Assembly (NCBI GenBank): GCA_028583405.1
Contig: CM053252.1
Location: 38,041,240-38,105,239 of the forward strand
Origin: Pogonophryne albipinna
Taxonomy: Eukaryota; Chordata; Actinopteri; Perciformes; Artedidraconidae
Reading direction: 5' to 3'
Length of the DNA stretch: 64,000 nucleotides
Shown: one piece after another, positions 12,089-24,450 of the stretch
Numbering within the stretch: position 1 is the first letter of the stretch
Layout of the letters: every line of letters begins with the position of its first letter
Notes under the pieces: model-generated
Told to the model about the DNA's origin: nothing
Seen by the model: the letters and a program-made list of their open reading frames with translations, nothing else
The model's database searches: none
Position numbers and translations under genes: made by a program

Positions 12089-12724
12089 ATGGTTTCTCAG
12101 GGGATTCAGATGATCGGTATATCCATGGCCCTGATTGGCTGGTTCATGGTGATCGTGGTGTGTGCCATGCCCATGTGGAAGGTCACTGCTTTCGTGGGGG
12201 CCAACATCATCACGGCTCAGACGGTGTGGCAGGGCATGTGGATGAACTGCGTGGTGCAGAGCACGGGCCAGATGCAGTGCAAGGTGTACGACTCCATGCT
12301 GGCCCTGCCCCAGGACCTGCAGGCGGCCCGCGCCATGATCATCATCTCTATCCTGACCGGGGTCTTCGGGGTGATCCTGTCCATCGCCGGGGGGAAGTGC
12401 ACCAACTGCATCGAGGAGGAGCGATCCAAATCCAAGGCTTGCATCCTGGCTGGAGCTCTGTTCATCGTGTCGGGGTTTCTCGTCATCATCCCCGTGTCCT
12501 GGTCCGCCCACACCATCATCACCAACTTCTACAACCCGCTGCTGATCGAGTCCCAGAGGTACGAGTTGGGAGCGGCGCTGTATATCGGCTGGGCGGCTGC
12601 TTCACTGCTGCTGATGGGAGGGGGCCTGCTCTGTTGGAACTGCCCCCCCAAACAAGAACACCCTCACTACCAACAAAGATTCACCCCTGTGAAGAGCACC
12701 AGCACATCCAGAGAATACGTCTGA
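12089..12724 (+). CDS. Claudin (claudin-3/4 type), array member 2
   Basis: A 211-residue claudin in one exon. The start is the ATG at 12089 (MVSQGIQMIG), which aligns with its neighbours; the in-frame codon upstream at 12068 is GTG and is not used. Loop 1 has W47-x-GMW with C54 and C64, the latter in STGQMQC. LQAAR precedes TM2, loop 2 carries NFYNPLL, and the tail ends in EYV (PDZ ligand). NPL in loop 2 is the sequence type known from claudin-3/4. It is about 1.7 kb downstream of member 1 on the same strand. Expected role: tight-junction barrier or pore component in epithelia. Confidence 0.97.
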   Translation: MVSQGIQMIGISMALIGWFMVIVVCAMPMWKVTAFVGANIITAQTVWQGMWMNCVVQSTGQMQCKVYDSMLALPQDLQAARAMIIISILTGVFGVILSIAGGKCTNCIEEERSKSKACILAGALFIVSGFLVIIPVSWSAHTIITNFYNPLLIESQRYELGAALYIGWAAASLLLMGGGLLCWNCPPKQEHPHYQQRFTPVKSTSTSREYV

Positions 12725-13507
12725 GAGGGTTAGCCCTTCCTACACGGACTGTCGGGGTCACAGGAAATGAAACACAGAATACGATAGGATGATGCTTTAC
12801 TGTCAGGTCACGTCTGATGTCTTTCTTGCATCACATTAGCTCCATTTACAACGTCAACAAGGACAGATTTTAAGAAACAAGCAGACATTCAACAGAACAT
12901 TCAATCACAACATGTTCAAGACCTTTAACGTACATTTGATCTTGAGTTAAACTCCATATTTAATTATAGAATTGAGTGGTAAACTAAATAAGTGCCTCAA
13001 TCTAACCCCTTAAATCACAAGACTGAAGCATTTTTCTGTTCACCAGAAAAATGTAATCATAGTTTGCTCAAACTAAAACATATATTCACCGGTATTGTAA
13101 GTATAGCATAGATACAGCTCGAGCTGCATCCTGAGTTTTGTTTGTGGTTAGTGTCAAAGTGATCTTCCTCTGAGCGGACATTTTGTCTAGTCAAGCAAGT
13201 GTAACTAACAACATTAACAATGACTTCCTCACAGGGAGTTGTGCCAACGGGGCCCTGGACTTCTCTGTCACACCTAGGAGATGGAAGGCAGCCATCTTTA
13301 ATGTGAGCAAAGCGCTTTCCTATAATGAGTGAACATGATTTCTTTGACCAAAATGCTGTCTATTTAAACAACAAAACAAGACAAAATAATATGAAAGAAC
13401 CTTTAAAAATGTTAATCCACAATGTATTGTGGCAGGCCGATAAGTAAAATATGAATTCCGATTCAATCAAATCTGTGTAAATATTTAGTCAGATTGTATT
13501 AATAGTG

Positions 13508-13754
13508 AATAAAAAATGCAATCATCTTTATTCTATTGAAATGGTAACATCTGAACAGATATAGGAAGAAAAAGTAGAGCATCCTTTTTCTTAAGCAGGG
13601 TCTGTATCGATTCGCCTGTCTTGATAACACAGGGATGTCAGTAACACGTAAACACTGTAGGAACATTTATGCATTTTTCTTTCATTTTCACACTGCTGAA
13701 CAATTGTATATCTCTATTTCTGTGTTTCTGAATCTTGTAATGTTCTGTAAATAA
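13508..13754 (+). terminator. Candidate poly(A) signals, claudin 2
   Basis: AATAAA occurs at 13508-13513 and at 13749-13754, about 785 and 1025 nt after the stop. Which one is used cannot be told; either would give a long 3' UTR. Confidence 0.45.
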
Positions 13755-14285
13755 ACTCTATACTCACTGTATGATTACTGTTTACTTCTGAGACACTCAA
13801 GCATTTAGTTGTATTATAGAGATGAGAGGAAAAGGAAGAGGTAATAAAATCAACATCACAGTAGGCTGAGGAAATGATTATGGAGCAATGCAATTCAGGA
13901 GACATACAGTGAATTACCAGAAGGAGGTTACTGCTGAGTTGTAGTTTCTGTAGAACACTGGAAAAAAGACAAATCACCATATTAATCCATTTATGTTTTT
14001 GTTGTTTTGGAATCATTTACACAGACAGATATACATGCAGACCAGTCAGTATAAGCATCAGTCCAATCTATTATATGTTTTCAGACAATACGGGTTAGAA
14101 AGAAACTCACAATCATTACAAAAAGTACAAGGTAAAGTAGGTTTATTCAGAAGTGAGTTTACACTCACAGTAAATTGACACCATTTGTGAGTTTTGTTTA
14201 TGCTTGGATGCGTTGATGGTTGCATCGTTGCCAAGCCTGTGAAGTGTGTGTTATCCAAATGTAATATGACGTGTACACATCGAGG
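13755..14285. other. Intergenic, nothing recognised
   Basis: Only short open frames without recognisable domains. Confidence 0.45.
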
Positions 14286-14906
14286 TAAAGCAAGGCAAGT
14301 TTATTTATATAGCACCTTTCAACACAAGGCAATTCAAGGTGCTTTACAAAAATGAAAGACATTCAGACAAAGGCATTTAAAAATAGTAAAAGATAATAAA
14401 AGAAACATTAAAAGAAAAAGTACATGAATAAAAAGTACATGAATAAAAAGTTACAGTGCAGTTTAAGATATGAATAGTTCACACAGAAGTTCCACTTTAC
14501 TGATGAACACAACGGCTCAGTTTAAATTAAAAGCAGCGACAAAAAGAAAAGTCTTTAGTCTGGATTTAAAAGTAGTCAGAGTTGCAGCGGACCGGCAGGT
14601 TTCTGGGAGTTTGTTCCAGATATTTGGAGCATAATAACTGAACGCTGCTTCTCCATGTTTAGTTCTGACTCTGGGGACAGAAAGCTGACCAGTCCCTGAA
14701 GACCTGAGAGATCTGGATGGTTCATCATTTAGCAGGAGGTCAGAAATGTATTTTGGGCCTAAACCATTCAGTGCTTTATAAACCAGCAGCAGTATTTAGA
14801 AATCTATTCTTTGACACACAGGAAGCCAGTGTAAAGACTTCAGAACAGGAGTGATGTGATCCACTTTCTTAGTGTTAGTGAGGACTCGAGCAGCGGTGTT
14901 CTGAAA
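14286..14906 (-). mobile_element. 5'-truncated L2/CR1-type LINE fragment
   Basis: On the minus strand, starting near 14900, the sequence reads as the C-terminal part of a LINE ORF2: motifs HITPVLKSLHWLPV, LLLVYKALNGLGPKYISDLL and RTKHGEAAFSYYAPNIWNKLP. There is one in-frame stop (TAA) after QRIDF. Its 3' end (14350 down to 14286) is the typical tail with gtgctatataaataaacttg. Only the 3' 620 bp remain, a normal outcome of truncated reverse transcription. The clade call is from remembered family motifs. Confidence 0.75.
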
Positions 14907-15301
14907 AGTACAGCAAAACAAACAGACAGTGTGTGCAGTTTCACCTGACTGGATAAGGTGTGAGAGTGTCATCAGTTTGTTTAGAGGTATATGTCATAGG
15001 ATGTGTTTTTTTCCAAAGTAAAGTGATTGTATCAGCTGACAGTGCTAGCTTCCTGTGACTCATCACTCCATCAAGTGATCGTTATCTGAAACGGATCCCT
15101 CCTCCTCAGGTCGGGGCAGACTGCCATATATCATATATCAGACATACAAGCAACTGATGCTGTCTGTACAACTCAAATATATATCATATGTTGATCTGTG
15201 CATCAAGCACTGTGAAAAATGTCTAATTTCTAGTCAGAATAAGTCTTTACAATTGATATAAGACATAATAACTTAAGAAGTTACAATGCAGTGAGATATA
15301 G

Positions 15302-15832
15302 GCAGAGGTGTAAAGTAACTAAGTACATTTACTCAACTATACTTAATAGCAATTTTGAGGTACTTGTACTTGAATATTTCTATTTTATGATACTTTGTAC
15401 TTCTACCCCATTATAATTCAGGATAAATGGTGTACTTTTACTCCACTACATTAATACCTTTAGTTACTTCACAGATGTGGATGAATGATGTGAAATATAA
15501 CCAAGTGTTAAATCAGACTTTAGTTCCACCTGGAGTAAATCCACAAGCTACCCTGCAGTATACAAAGTCATTCAGACTAGCTGCACCTTCACCAGCTTTG
15601 AGAACACTTTATTGATCAATCATTATAAAACATATCATATATTATTCTGAAATGGACCAATCTGCACAATCACTACTTTTACTTTTGGTATTTTTGTTAT
15701 ATTTTGATGATAATACTTTAGTACTTTTACTTGAGTAACATTTTGATTGCAGGACTTTTACTTGTAACAGAGTATTTCCTACACTACAAGTGTTCTCAAG
15801 TAGACAATCTAAGTACTTCTCCCACCTCTGGA
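15302..15832. repeat. Dispersed repeat with inverted ends (actcaagta family)
   Basis: The left end cagaggtgtaaagtaact and the right end, read in reverse (cagaggtgggagaagtact), form an imperfect inverted repeat. The interior is rich in 'acttttactc' and 'gtacttgtacttg' words. Relatives occur at 41786-42068, 54464-54640 and 57855-58031, so this is a family. It is non-coding and probably a non-autonomous DNA element. Confidence 0.65.
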
Positions 15833-16975
15833 TATAGGGTATTGTATTTAGACAATGCATCTTAAGTATCTTTTTAAGTCAAATACTCTTGAAAACATAC
15901 TTTTGAGTTGTATCTCAGATGAAACATGTCTCAGATATGTGACGTCTCACAAGGTTTTGAAGCTGCTTTCTTGTTTCAAGAAATACATATATGTTGATAT
16001 GAGAAAATACATTTTTATGGAAAATCACCAACATCAGAAAACAGAAGATTTATGAACATGTCTGGCTTATTTTGTAACACAACATTTCCTGATCCTGGTC
16101 AATACAGTCCGATATAAGTGTTCCCAGCTAATTACAAGATCTTATCTTATTCATCTAAATATCCCATCTAATTTCAAGGAACCCAATTTTCACTTATTCT
16201 ATTGGAAGATTTATTTAAGTTATTACAAGCAAAGACACCTTGCTTTTATTATTCTTTTAGTTGATTTCGGAGCAGAATTGTTTTCAGTGTGATACTGGCC
16301 ATCCTTCTAAAGAACTCTGTGTTTCTGCTCTGGTTCTGTGATACTGTGGTTGATGGCTATAGTGATTCAACTTAGAAAACAAACTCAACCCTTCTTGTAA
16401 AAGCAATTTGTAGAAGGTATAAAGAGCAGCTCACAATGTCCTTCCCTCATTTTCCTAACATTGTCTCAACAGAATTGTGTAAAAGTCTTTAAGAAGTGTT
16501 TTTTTAAATGATAAACACTAGAAACCGGCAAAGCCTTCCATATTTAAGTAAAACTGATCACATGACCTTTAAATTGAAGAGATAATGTCATTATCTCTTA
16601 GTTGCTGTCTTATCAGTTGTGTGTGGGGGTTCATCGTTGTCTTAGGAGGCCGTCCTGTAGTGAACTGGTTTCAGGACCTCTGAAGTCTCTAAGTGGCTGG
16701 AAGTCCATCCAATAAAACCATCTTTACGGCAGTGGAATTTGCATATGAAAGTGTGTTTTTCAAACTACAACAGCTAGCACCGTTTGAAAAAAAGGCTGCC
16801 ACTCCTCTAGCTCTAGGAAGAGGAATCTTGATTGACCAGAAGAACTCACCTGGTGACGAGAGCCCTCCTCCAGCGCATTGTCTGACAAACAACAAACGAG
16901 AGAGTTGTGTCACTCGGGAAAAGGACCAGAGCTGTATGCTGTCTTCTCTGCTGCCGTAGACCAAGCCTTTTCACT
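15833..16975. other. Upstream region of claudin 3 of the array
   Basis: No gene is seen. GTATAAAGAGC at about 16416 could be a distant TATA box. AACTGGTT at 16663-16670 fits the Grainyhead-like consensus AACCNGTT, but such an 8-mer is expected by chance a few times in the array. Confidence 0.35.
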
Positions 16976-17719
16976 ATGGGCAGGATTGGCAAGGAAATTG
17001 CGGGTCAGATCATCAGCTTCGTAGGCCTTGTTTTGGTAGCAGTGACGTGTGGGATCCCCATGTGGAGAGTGACCTCCTACATCGGAGCCAACATCGTGAC
17101 GGGGCAGACCATCTGGGACGGCCTGTGGATGAACTGTGTGATGCAGAGTACCGGGCAGATGCAGTGCAAGCTGAACGACTCTGTGATGAAGCTCTCCAAT
17201 GATCTGCAGGCCGCCCGGGCCCTGGTCATCATCTCCCTCCTCGTGGGCTTCATCGGCTTCATCATCACCTTCGTTGGAGCTAAGTGCACTGGCTGCCTGG
17301 ACAAAGATTCATCCCAGGCCAAGGTGGTGATCATTAGCGGCTGTCTCTTCATCGTGTCCGCCGTCCTGGTCCTGATTCCAGTCTGTTGGTCGGCAGCCAT
17401 CACCATCACAGACTTTCAGAGCGTCTTGACCATCGAGACCCAGAAGAGGGAGCTTGGAGCCTCCATCTACATCGGGTGGGCCGCTGCTGCACTTCTTCTG
17501 CTCGGAGGGATCATCCTAACCACTTCCTGCCCTCCACAGACACCCATGTATGGATACCCAGGCTACCCACCGGCACAAATGTACCCTTATGCAGGCCCAG
17601 CAAACTATGGTCCTGTGTATGCCCCCCCCTCCAGCCAGCCCTACACGGCCCCCGGGTCGTACGCACCGACCAAACCCTATGGAGCTCCAACCGCATACTC
17701 GGCTAGACAATACCTCTGA
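16976..17719 (+). CDS. Claudin with long Pro/Tyr-rich tail, array member 3
   Basis: A 247-residue claudin in one exon. I start at the ATG at 16976 (MGRIGKEIAGQ); the frame is open upstream to 16907 but those residues do not look like a claudin N-terminus. Loop 1 has WDGLW followed by C and C in MNC and STGQMQC. LQAAR starts TM2. Loop 2 has DFQSVL instead of the FYNPL type. The cytoplasmic tail is about 60 residues, much longer than in the neighbours, and full of YPGYPP, YPYAGP and YTAPGSY-like repeats, ending in RQYL. It belongs to a different claudin lineage from members 1, 2, 4 and 5, though it sits between them. Confidence 0.96.
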   Translation: MGRIGKEIAGQIISFVGLVLVAVTCGIPMWRVTSYIGANIVTGQTIWDGLWMNCVMQSTGQMQCKLNDSVMKLSNDLQAARALVIISLLVGFIGFIITFVGAKCTGCLDKDSSQAKVVIISGCLFIVSAVLVLIPVCWSAAITITDFQSVLTIETQKRELGASIYIGWAAAALLLLGGIILTTSCPPQTPMYGYPGYPPAQMYPYAGPANYGPVYAPPSSQPYTAPGSYAPTKPYGAPTAYSARQYL

Positions 17720-18010
17720 AATGAAAGAACAGAAACAGGATAAAGACTGAGATATCTGACTTCAGAAACGTGTTGAATCTAACATGATATGATTCGGATT
17801 GTTGTTATGCTCTATGGTAGAAATGTTCCTAGTTCATGAAGTCTTGATATAAGAGAAATATTGTGTCAACATGAATGTGTTCATAAGGAAGTCCCTGCTG
17901 ATACTGTATTTATGTTCTTGTCATTAAAAGCACATTTTGTAAATAGTGATGATTTGTAATGTTTGTTTTCTGTAAATGCCACTTAATCTTTGAGTATTTG
18001 AATGATTTTT

Positions 18011-18016
18011 AATAAA
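18011..18016 (+). terminator. Poly(A) signal AATAAA, claudin 3
   Basis: AATAAA about 290 nt after the stop, followed by a T-rich stretch. An earlier ATTAAA-like word is at 17923. Confidence 0.6.
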
Positions 18017-19160
18017 ATGTTTTGATATATTCAATTATCTGTTTGTGGAGTCATTATAACAACACCTTTTTATTATTTTAAAGCAATTTTATGAATATTA
18101 TCTAATTTGATAAGGTCAGAGGCCTTCTGTGTATGGGTGACTGAGAGACCAAAATGATAAATTAATAGACAAAAAATGTCCCTCTTCAAATCTATAGCAA
18201 CGGATTAGACATATCCTGACATAGGTCGTTTTCATTCAAAGGACAGATGGTTACATGACAAAGCAAAGTATAGTACATAATCAAATAAAGCAAATCCAGT
18301 ATAAATTGAAATAATTAAGTAAATAATATAAATAAAAACAAACTGGGAAATAAAAATAAATAAATAAAGTCAAATCAAATAATTACTAATGAAAGCATTT
18401 TACACAGGGAATGACATCTTTGGCACAGCAGGATCAGAGACACAGAGACATTTTCCATAGTGTTCATCTAAAGTTCGGTTCAGTTTCAACAACCCTCTTC
18501 AACCAGCGATACATCCAGATATCTTTTAACACAGTTCCATCTTTGGGTAAAAGAGTCCTAAAACAACCTTTTTTATTTCATTTGAATCCCTTTGCAACTT
18601 CACTTCACTCACATTGATACAACATCAGAATACTACCCCTGAAATAAACAAAGACACAAAATACACGTATAAATAAAATCACAATACAAAAGGAAAGATT
18701 TCTTTGTAGTGACTGATGCAATCAACTGTGTCTTTGATCAACTTCGAGCTTCTGATTTGAAAAAACGAAATCAATTCCTAAAAAATATAAAGTTTAATCT
18801 CATTAGATGATAACTAATTAGAGGTCATGAATAATAAAAAACATAAATGGAGGCTCCTTCCGTTAACATTGGACATCCGGTGATACTCCCTCCCATATAG
18901 GGTTTATTTTTAAATGTGAATCAAGTGACTGGACCTGATCTTCCGGGAACGTGCCAAATCAAAGGCTGGCCACTGTTCCGGAATGTGTTGCTCTTTGCTG
19001 CCTCCTTTACATAGTCGTATGAGGCTGATGTTCATCTCGTCGAAACTACTCCCGGGTCCCTGTGTGGATAATGTGAAGAATCTGGTTGGGTGGGTAAATC
19101 ACTGCACACTGGTTTCAGGTCAGAAGGAAGGACATTCTGACTCCACCTTCAACAAGGACG
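18017..19160. other. Intergenic between claudins 3 and 4
   Basis: AT-rich with an A/T run of imperfect aaataaata words at 18260-18370. Nothing else is recognised. Confidence 0.45.
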
Positions 19161-19164
19161 TCCT

Positions 19165-19171
19165 TATAAAG
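19165..19171 (+). promoter_or_regulatory. TATA box of claudin 4 of the array
   Basis: TATAAAG 114 bp before the start codon at 19279, a spacing almost equal to that of member 1. Confidence 0.6.
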
Positions 19172-19278
19172 CAAGGAAAGGTTCAGCCGTCTTTATTCGA
19201 CTTTACAACTTGAACTGAACTTACCTGCTCCTGAAAACTACAACGCTTCTGTTCAAGTGACTCTATCAAGACCTCATC

Positions 19279-19911
19279 ATGGTGTCAATGGGACGACAGA
19301 TGCTGGGCTTTGCCCTGGGCATCATCGGCTTCCTGGGGACCATCATTGTGTGCGCTCTGCCCATGTGGAAGGTCACGGCCTTCATCGGAGCCAACATTGT
19401 GACGGCGCAGGTCATCTGGGAGGGTTTATGGATGAACTGTGTGACGCAGAGTACCGGTCAGATGCAGTGCAAGATCTACGACTCCCTGCTGGCTCTGCCC
19501 CAGGACCTACAGGCCGCCCGAGCTCTCGTGGTCATCGCCATCATCGTCTCTGCCTTCGGAGTCATCTTGGGCGTTGTTGGAGGCAAATGCACCAACTTTG
19601 TTGAGGATGAAACTTCCAAAGCCAAGGTGGCCATTGCTGCTGGGATCATCTTCATCTGTGCCGGTGTTCTCATCCTCGTCCCCATCTGCTGGTCTGCCAA
19701 CACCATCATCAGGGATTTCTACAACCCCATCATGACCAACGCCCAGAGGAGAGAGCTGGGGGCTGCACTCTACATCGGCTGGGGCACAGCTGGGCTTCTC
19801 CTCCTTGGCGGTGCCCTCCTCTGCAGCTCCTGCCCAGCCAAAGAGAGCCCGGAATATCCCATCAAGTACTCCGGCGCCAGGTCAAATGCCACCAGTCGTG
19901 CCTACGTCTGA
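19279..19911 (+). CDS. Claudin (claudin-3/4 type), array member 4
   Basis: A 210-residue claudin in one exon, starting [10 protein letters not shown]. Loop 1: W47-x-GLW, C54 and C64. TM2 follows LQAARALVV. Loop 2 has DFYNPIM, and TM4 lies in [18 protein letters not shown]. The tail of about 25 residues ends in AYV (PDZ ligand). Its N-terminal half is closest to members 1, 2 and 5 by eye. It has its own TATA box and poly(A) signal. Expected role: paracellular barrier or ion selectivity at epithelial tight junctions. Confidence 0.97.
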   Translation: MVSMGRQMLGFALGIIGFLGTIIVCALPMWKVTAFIGANIVTAQVIWEGLWMNCVTQSTGQMQCKIYDSLLALPQDLQAARALVVIAIIVSAFGVILGVVGGKCTNFVEDETSKAKVAIAAGIIFICAGVLILVPICWSANTIIRDFYNPIMTNAQRRELGAALYIGWGTAGLLLLGGALLCSSCPAKESPEYPIKYSGARSNATSRAYV

Positions 19912-20371
19912 GTGCAGTGTTCTCCTGAAAAAGACTTCTAAGTAATTAACTTTTTGGAGTAATCCTCCTTCATTGTGAGTTTCTGATAGCACCAAAAGTT
20001 GTGTCTTACTTCTTTTGAAGTGACACAGTGAGAACTGACTTTGTGAGAAATTCAGATTTCTTTGGTGGAGGCAAGAAAGAGTGTTTCTTTTTTTTTTTTT
20101 AAAGGGAACACAGTACAAAGAGAGTTGTGAAACTATTTCTGTGGCAGCATAATAACTGGACTGAATGAAAGCTATATAAAACTTTTCAACTTTTCAATTT
20201 TTTCTGAATGTATCCAAGCTGTGCTAGAATGATGTTAATGGTCAACACAAGCTGGGAAAATTGTACAGTACCCTTGATATTTTGTGAATGTACCGTATAA
20301 AATATTTTACATAGATTATTGGCAAATACATTATCCAATACTGTTTTTGTTTACCAAAATCACAGATTTTT

Positions 20372-20377
20372 AATAAA
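20372..20377 (+). terminator. Poly(A) signal AATAAA, claudin 4
   Basis: AATAAA about 460 nt after the stop, followed by a T-rich stretch at 20395-20425. Confidence 0.65.
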
Positions 20378-20556
20378 ACGTTTGCTTAAATGAAATTCTT
20401 TTGGGTGCCTTTTTTCATTTTAAAGTTTTCTGTTCTCAAAATGTTCATGGTTTAGAATATGTTTATAGTGAGTATGATGGAGCCAGAGAGTGTGTCACAA
20501 CAATGTGTATTCAAAAACATTCTGCAGTATGTCTGAAATCTTCCTGCAGGCGTTAA

Positions 20557-20590
20557 ACCAGTTCAACAGGCTTTACAGTGTTGAACTGGT
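20557..20590. promoter_or_regulatory. Perfect 12-bp inverted repeat with a GRHL-like word
   Basis: ACCAGTTCAACA (20557-20568) and TGTTGAACTGGT (20579-20590) are exact reverse complements with a 10-nt spacer. The left arm overlaps AACCAGTT (20556-20563), which fits the Grainyhead-like site AACCNGTT. Binding is inference only. Confidence 0.3.
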
Positions 20591-22887
20591 AGAACAGACT
20601 CTAGTGTGTTTGTTTCAACAGTCAATCAATCAAAGCCAAACACTCACAACACCAGCAGGGAACAGGCTTTGTATTCAACCATGACGTGTGAAGGCCTCTA
20701 GTGCCATCCTACATTTTTATAGTAAAAAAATCCCATAAAAAGACTTAACTAACATTAAGTGCATTCTTAATAGATTGTTTGTTATCTGGCACTTACGCCC
20801 ATGCTCATTGTAACTGATGTTTTTTTAAATATGGGTCACACGTTTCCACTAAACTTGAATTACAATAGAGCCTAAATGATTTACTCACTGGGAACTGTAG
20901 TTTTTACTTACAATACAGTTGCTCTACATGTTTTACTACAGTGTTGCTGGAGATTTTAATCACTTATCGTTAGGAAGAAGCTGTGACAAAAAATGCATTC
21001 AGCTTCCACTGTAGTTAGAAGCAACATTGAAACAAATTCGGCATTTATAGGCGACTATTTTCCTAGTCAATACTTACCCATTTGGTGTTGTAGTGAGCAT
21101 TTAAAACAGCAGGAAATGAATTGTGGGATTGACTCAAACTGATCAATAATGCCATTGTTCATAATGAATAAACGTGTGGCTCATTAGCGTGCTTAAAGGT
21201 TTTCGGACAAAAATGTAGACTCAACATTTATTTTGAAACGTTTAATAAAAACACAATAACTAACAATGGCACAGAGGTTTAATACCAGGCTTGGCATACT
21301 CTTATTAATAAGTAACATTATGTGTTACAAAAATGTAAATCATATCAGAAAGGCCACAAAGAAGTAAGATCATTTCAGGGGATTGATATCAAGATTCTGG
21401 ACCAACAGTTGTACCACTGTCAGAAACATTTACAATATTTGTATTGATATGGTTTTATCGCAATGATTCAAAGTAGATAATAGAAAATAAACAAACTTCT
21501 ACACATTGAATGCAGTTGTATTCAGGGGTATGGGTTCTAAACAGTATATTTAATATAACACCCTTAATGAATCAAAGGAAATACAGCATGTCATCCTCAT
21601 AGTTATGGTTCTAATTTAAAATCCAATGTGAGTTTTAAAGAGAAAAAGTACAACTTTCCAAATGAGACTATTAGTCATTTTAGCAAAAGCCCCAAATCAA
21701 TATGAGTTTATGTTCCTGTGACTGAGTGCTTGAGTATCGGTTGTAATTGTGACTTGTCAATTTGCAGCTATAGAGGAAATGACGTGACATTAACAGGGGA
21801 AACCAAGGGGCAACCTCTGGGCCTGAGAAGTGAAGCCAAGTCAGATTTTATAGAAGCCAGTGAGAAAATTATCCTTATTCTCACTTTATTTATTACCTCA
21901 GTTAAAATGTTCCTAATTACTTTATGGTCCCGCTCACTAGTTTATAATCAAAATAATCTAAATTCTGGTCCAATTTAGAGTAAAATAGCAGTGAAGCGAC
22001 ATGTAGGGCGAGGCTAACTTGTGATTGACAGGTCACCACCACGGTGTTGTCGTGTTTGGGTGTTGTCCATGTTTTTGTCTTCATGTTCACATAGTTTTTG
22101 TAGTTTATTGAAGTCAACTGTAACATTTAGAAAATGTCTTGTCTGGTGTGGTTTAGTGCTTAGCTCCACCCCCTTGTCTTCTGGTCCCAAAAGAAACAAG
22201 ATGGCGACGGTCAAAATATCAAACTCAAGTGCAATGGTGGCTTTGCCCACTTTTTATATACATTCTTTAGGGAAAGCACTGTTAATTTCTCATTTTAACC
22301 AACAGTTTGTGTTCAAAAGGTAATTACATAACCTTATAAAACTGGTTAGTATTAGTTAATGTTGGGACTGTGACAAAAAAGGTTCCCCTACCTTAGATAA
22401 GCAGTTATATTATTTAGCTTGATATATCTGTGCCTAAATTAAACAAAACCATAACCCTTTATCATGAATGGCATGAAACACCCGGCATGTAATGTACATG
22501 GTAAATGGACTACATTTTTTTCAAGACTTTCCAACTAGCCTACGCAAATCGCCTTTTCAACCACTTAACCCTTCAAACCAAGGCTCCACAAAATGTATTT
22601 TTGAACAGTTATTTGTAACATACTGTAACTAATTGTGTCTTTCTGCTTATTGAGTGTTAGATCAGAAATACCATGTGTCATTCAAAAAAGCAGTTACAAA
22701 CAATGTGTTTGAGGAGTTCACAAAGAATGGGAGCAGCTCACAATGGGAAATGTTTGCGTTTCAGCAGCATAAAAACACAAGGCAATGTACATAAGAGAAA
22801 TTAAGACAGAAATAAACAGTCCAATATATTTCAGAAATAGAAATAAAATAGCATTAAAAAGTTAAAAAGTTAAGAGATACAAAATAA

Positions 22888-22889
<2 letters not shown>

Positions 22890-22938
<49 letters not shown>
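22890..22938. repeat. (TA)n microsatellite
   Basis: About 48 bp of uninterrupted TA. Confidence 0.95.
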
Positions 22939-22943
<5 letters not shown>

Positions 22944-23876
22944 GGAAAATATACATTTCCAGTAACAAATAATGCAGGATATTATTGTGCAAGAATGGAT
23001 TATTCAATATTAAATAGAATATGAATGTAAACTGTCCAGTGGGATTTTCAGTCCAGTTATTAAGAGAAGCTATGGAGCAGAGAGGGAATGTCTATTATAT
23101 TCTGCAGACATCTAATGACAAACATAATGTCAGCACAGATTGCAAGGCGTTTCACTGCGGGGAACACACCCTGTAGGACCTGGTTTCACATTCCTTACCT
23201 GTCCTCTGACAGAATCTGACTGAACCTGTTACAGACCGTGTGCCTGGCTCACTGATGTCAGAGAACACAATGGAACAAATGCATTGCAGTCTTACTAAGC
23301 AGTGACTGGAAAATAGGTTTCAGTACGTGCATCATTTGAAAGTGGAACAGTATGTTTGAATGAATCACATTTTATTATTGTTCTCAATATTACAAATAGA
23401 AAATGTGACTCAGGGGACTTCACAATATGTACAACGTATGACTATAAGTAGAGTATACCTGCTTATAAACGTTACTTTTAAAAGTTTTTTATGTATATTA
23501 TTGTTGTAGGCACAGGATGATACGACTGTTAGACAGTATAGCTTAATGATTAAAAGTACACAAAATCAAATCAGAGTTAGGTTGACAGTTAAACTAAGCT
23601 AAAATTGGTGGGGAAATCGAATAATTGCCTATGTAATGGTGTTATGAATGAACAGACAATGCCACAAAATACTGCAACTATACAGAACCCTATATAAACA
23701 TCTATGCGTAATAATATTTCAGTTTAAAATGTTTCCTCTCAAAGTTAGGAGTAAAATATCTTAATAATTATTTTGTCTTTCCAAAGTTGTGTGTAGACTG
23801 TAATGTTGTACTGCTGTGCCTTCGTTTTATGTACACCTCTTAATGTGTGTATGTATATTATGTGTCTATGTATGAG

Positions 23877-23881
<5 letters not shown>

Positions 23882-23916
<35 letters not shown>

Positions 23917-23936
23917 TGTGTGTACATGTGTGTATG

Positions 23937-23967
<31 letters not shown>
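23882..23967. repeat. Compound (TA)n/(GT)n microsatellite
   Basis: Two TA blocks (about 23882-23912 and 23940-23967) separated by gtgtgtgtacatgtgtgtatgtatg-like sequence. Confidence 0.9.
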
Positions 23968-23975
<8 letters not shown>

Positions 23976-24450
23976 TTCTATCCTTTGTGACGCTGATTAA
24001 CGGCATTTCAATCTCCTTGTTTGTATCATACACACATAGAAATTGACAATAACTTACAGTGTGGATTAATATATATTTCACAGTTGACAGACTCAATTTC
24101 ATTTAACCCTTATATAAACAATACTGTTACACTCTGTCCTTCAAAGTACCCCGCTTTTCAATCAATACGCTCTAAAGCCGATGCATTTTCACACATTCAT
24201 CATTTCCTTGTTCAGAGAATAAACAAAACCATGTGAAACACAATCCTCATCTGTATCCAGAAACCTAAATCTGTATTGTCCCGACGCACAAAGAATCCTG
24301 CACAGCTGGTATTCTCTGGCAGGCCCTTCATGGGTTCTCAATTGCATTTCTTTCACGCCTCCCATTCTTTATTCTCATGCTGCTTCAGACGAACATAAAC
24401 ACCCCATCAGCTCCTCGCACTCTCTCAGAGACGCTCGGAGAGAGAACACG

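Larger units (their letters stand above)
20600..24450. other. Longest intergenic gap inside the claudin array
   Basis: About 3.9 kb without a recognised gene. Two TA microsatellites lie inside. The segment 21720-22330 is more GC-balanced and repeat-like, but I could not delimit an element. No claudin pseudogene was found. Confidence 0.45.

Noticed and set aside
12014..12511. Long antisense open frame over claudin 2 (165 codons), and similar ones over claudins 1, 3, 5 and 6
   Set aside because: They mirror GC-rich, codon-biased claudin exons, have no domain, and recur at the same place in paralogues because the sense sequence is conserved.
16907..16975. Extended N-terminus of claudin 3
   Set aside because: The extra 23 residues are Cys/Arg-rich and unlike any claudin start; the ATG at 16976 aligns with the family.
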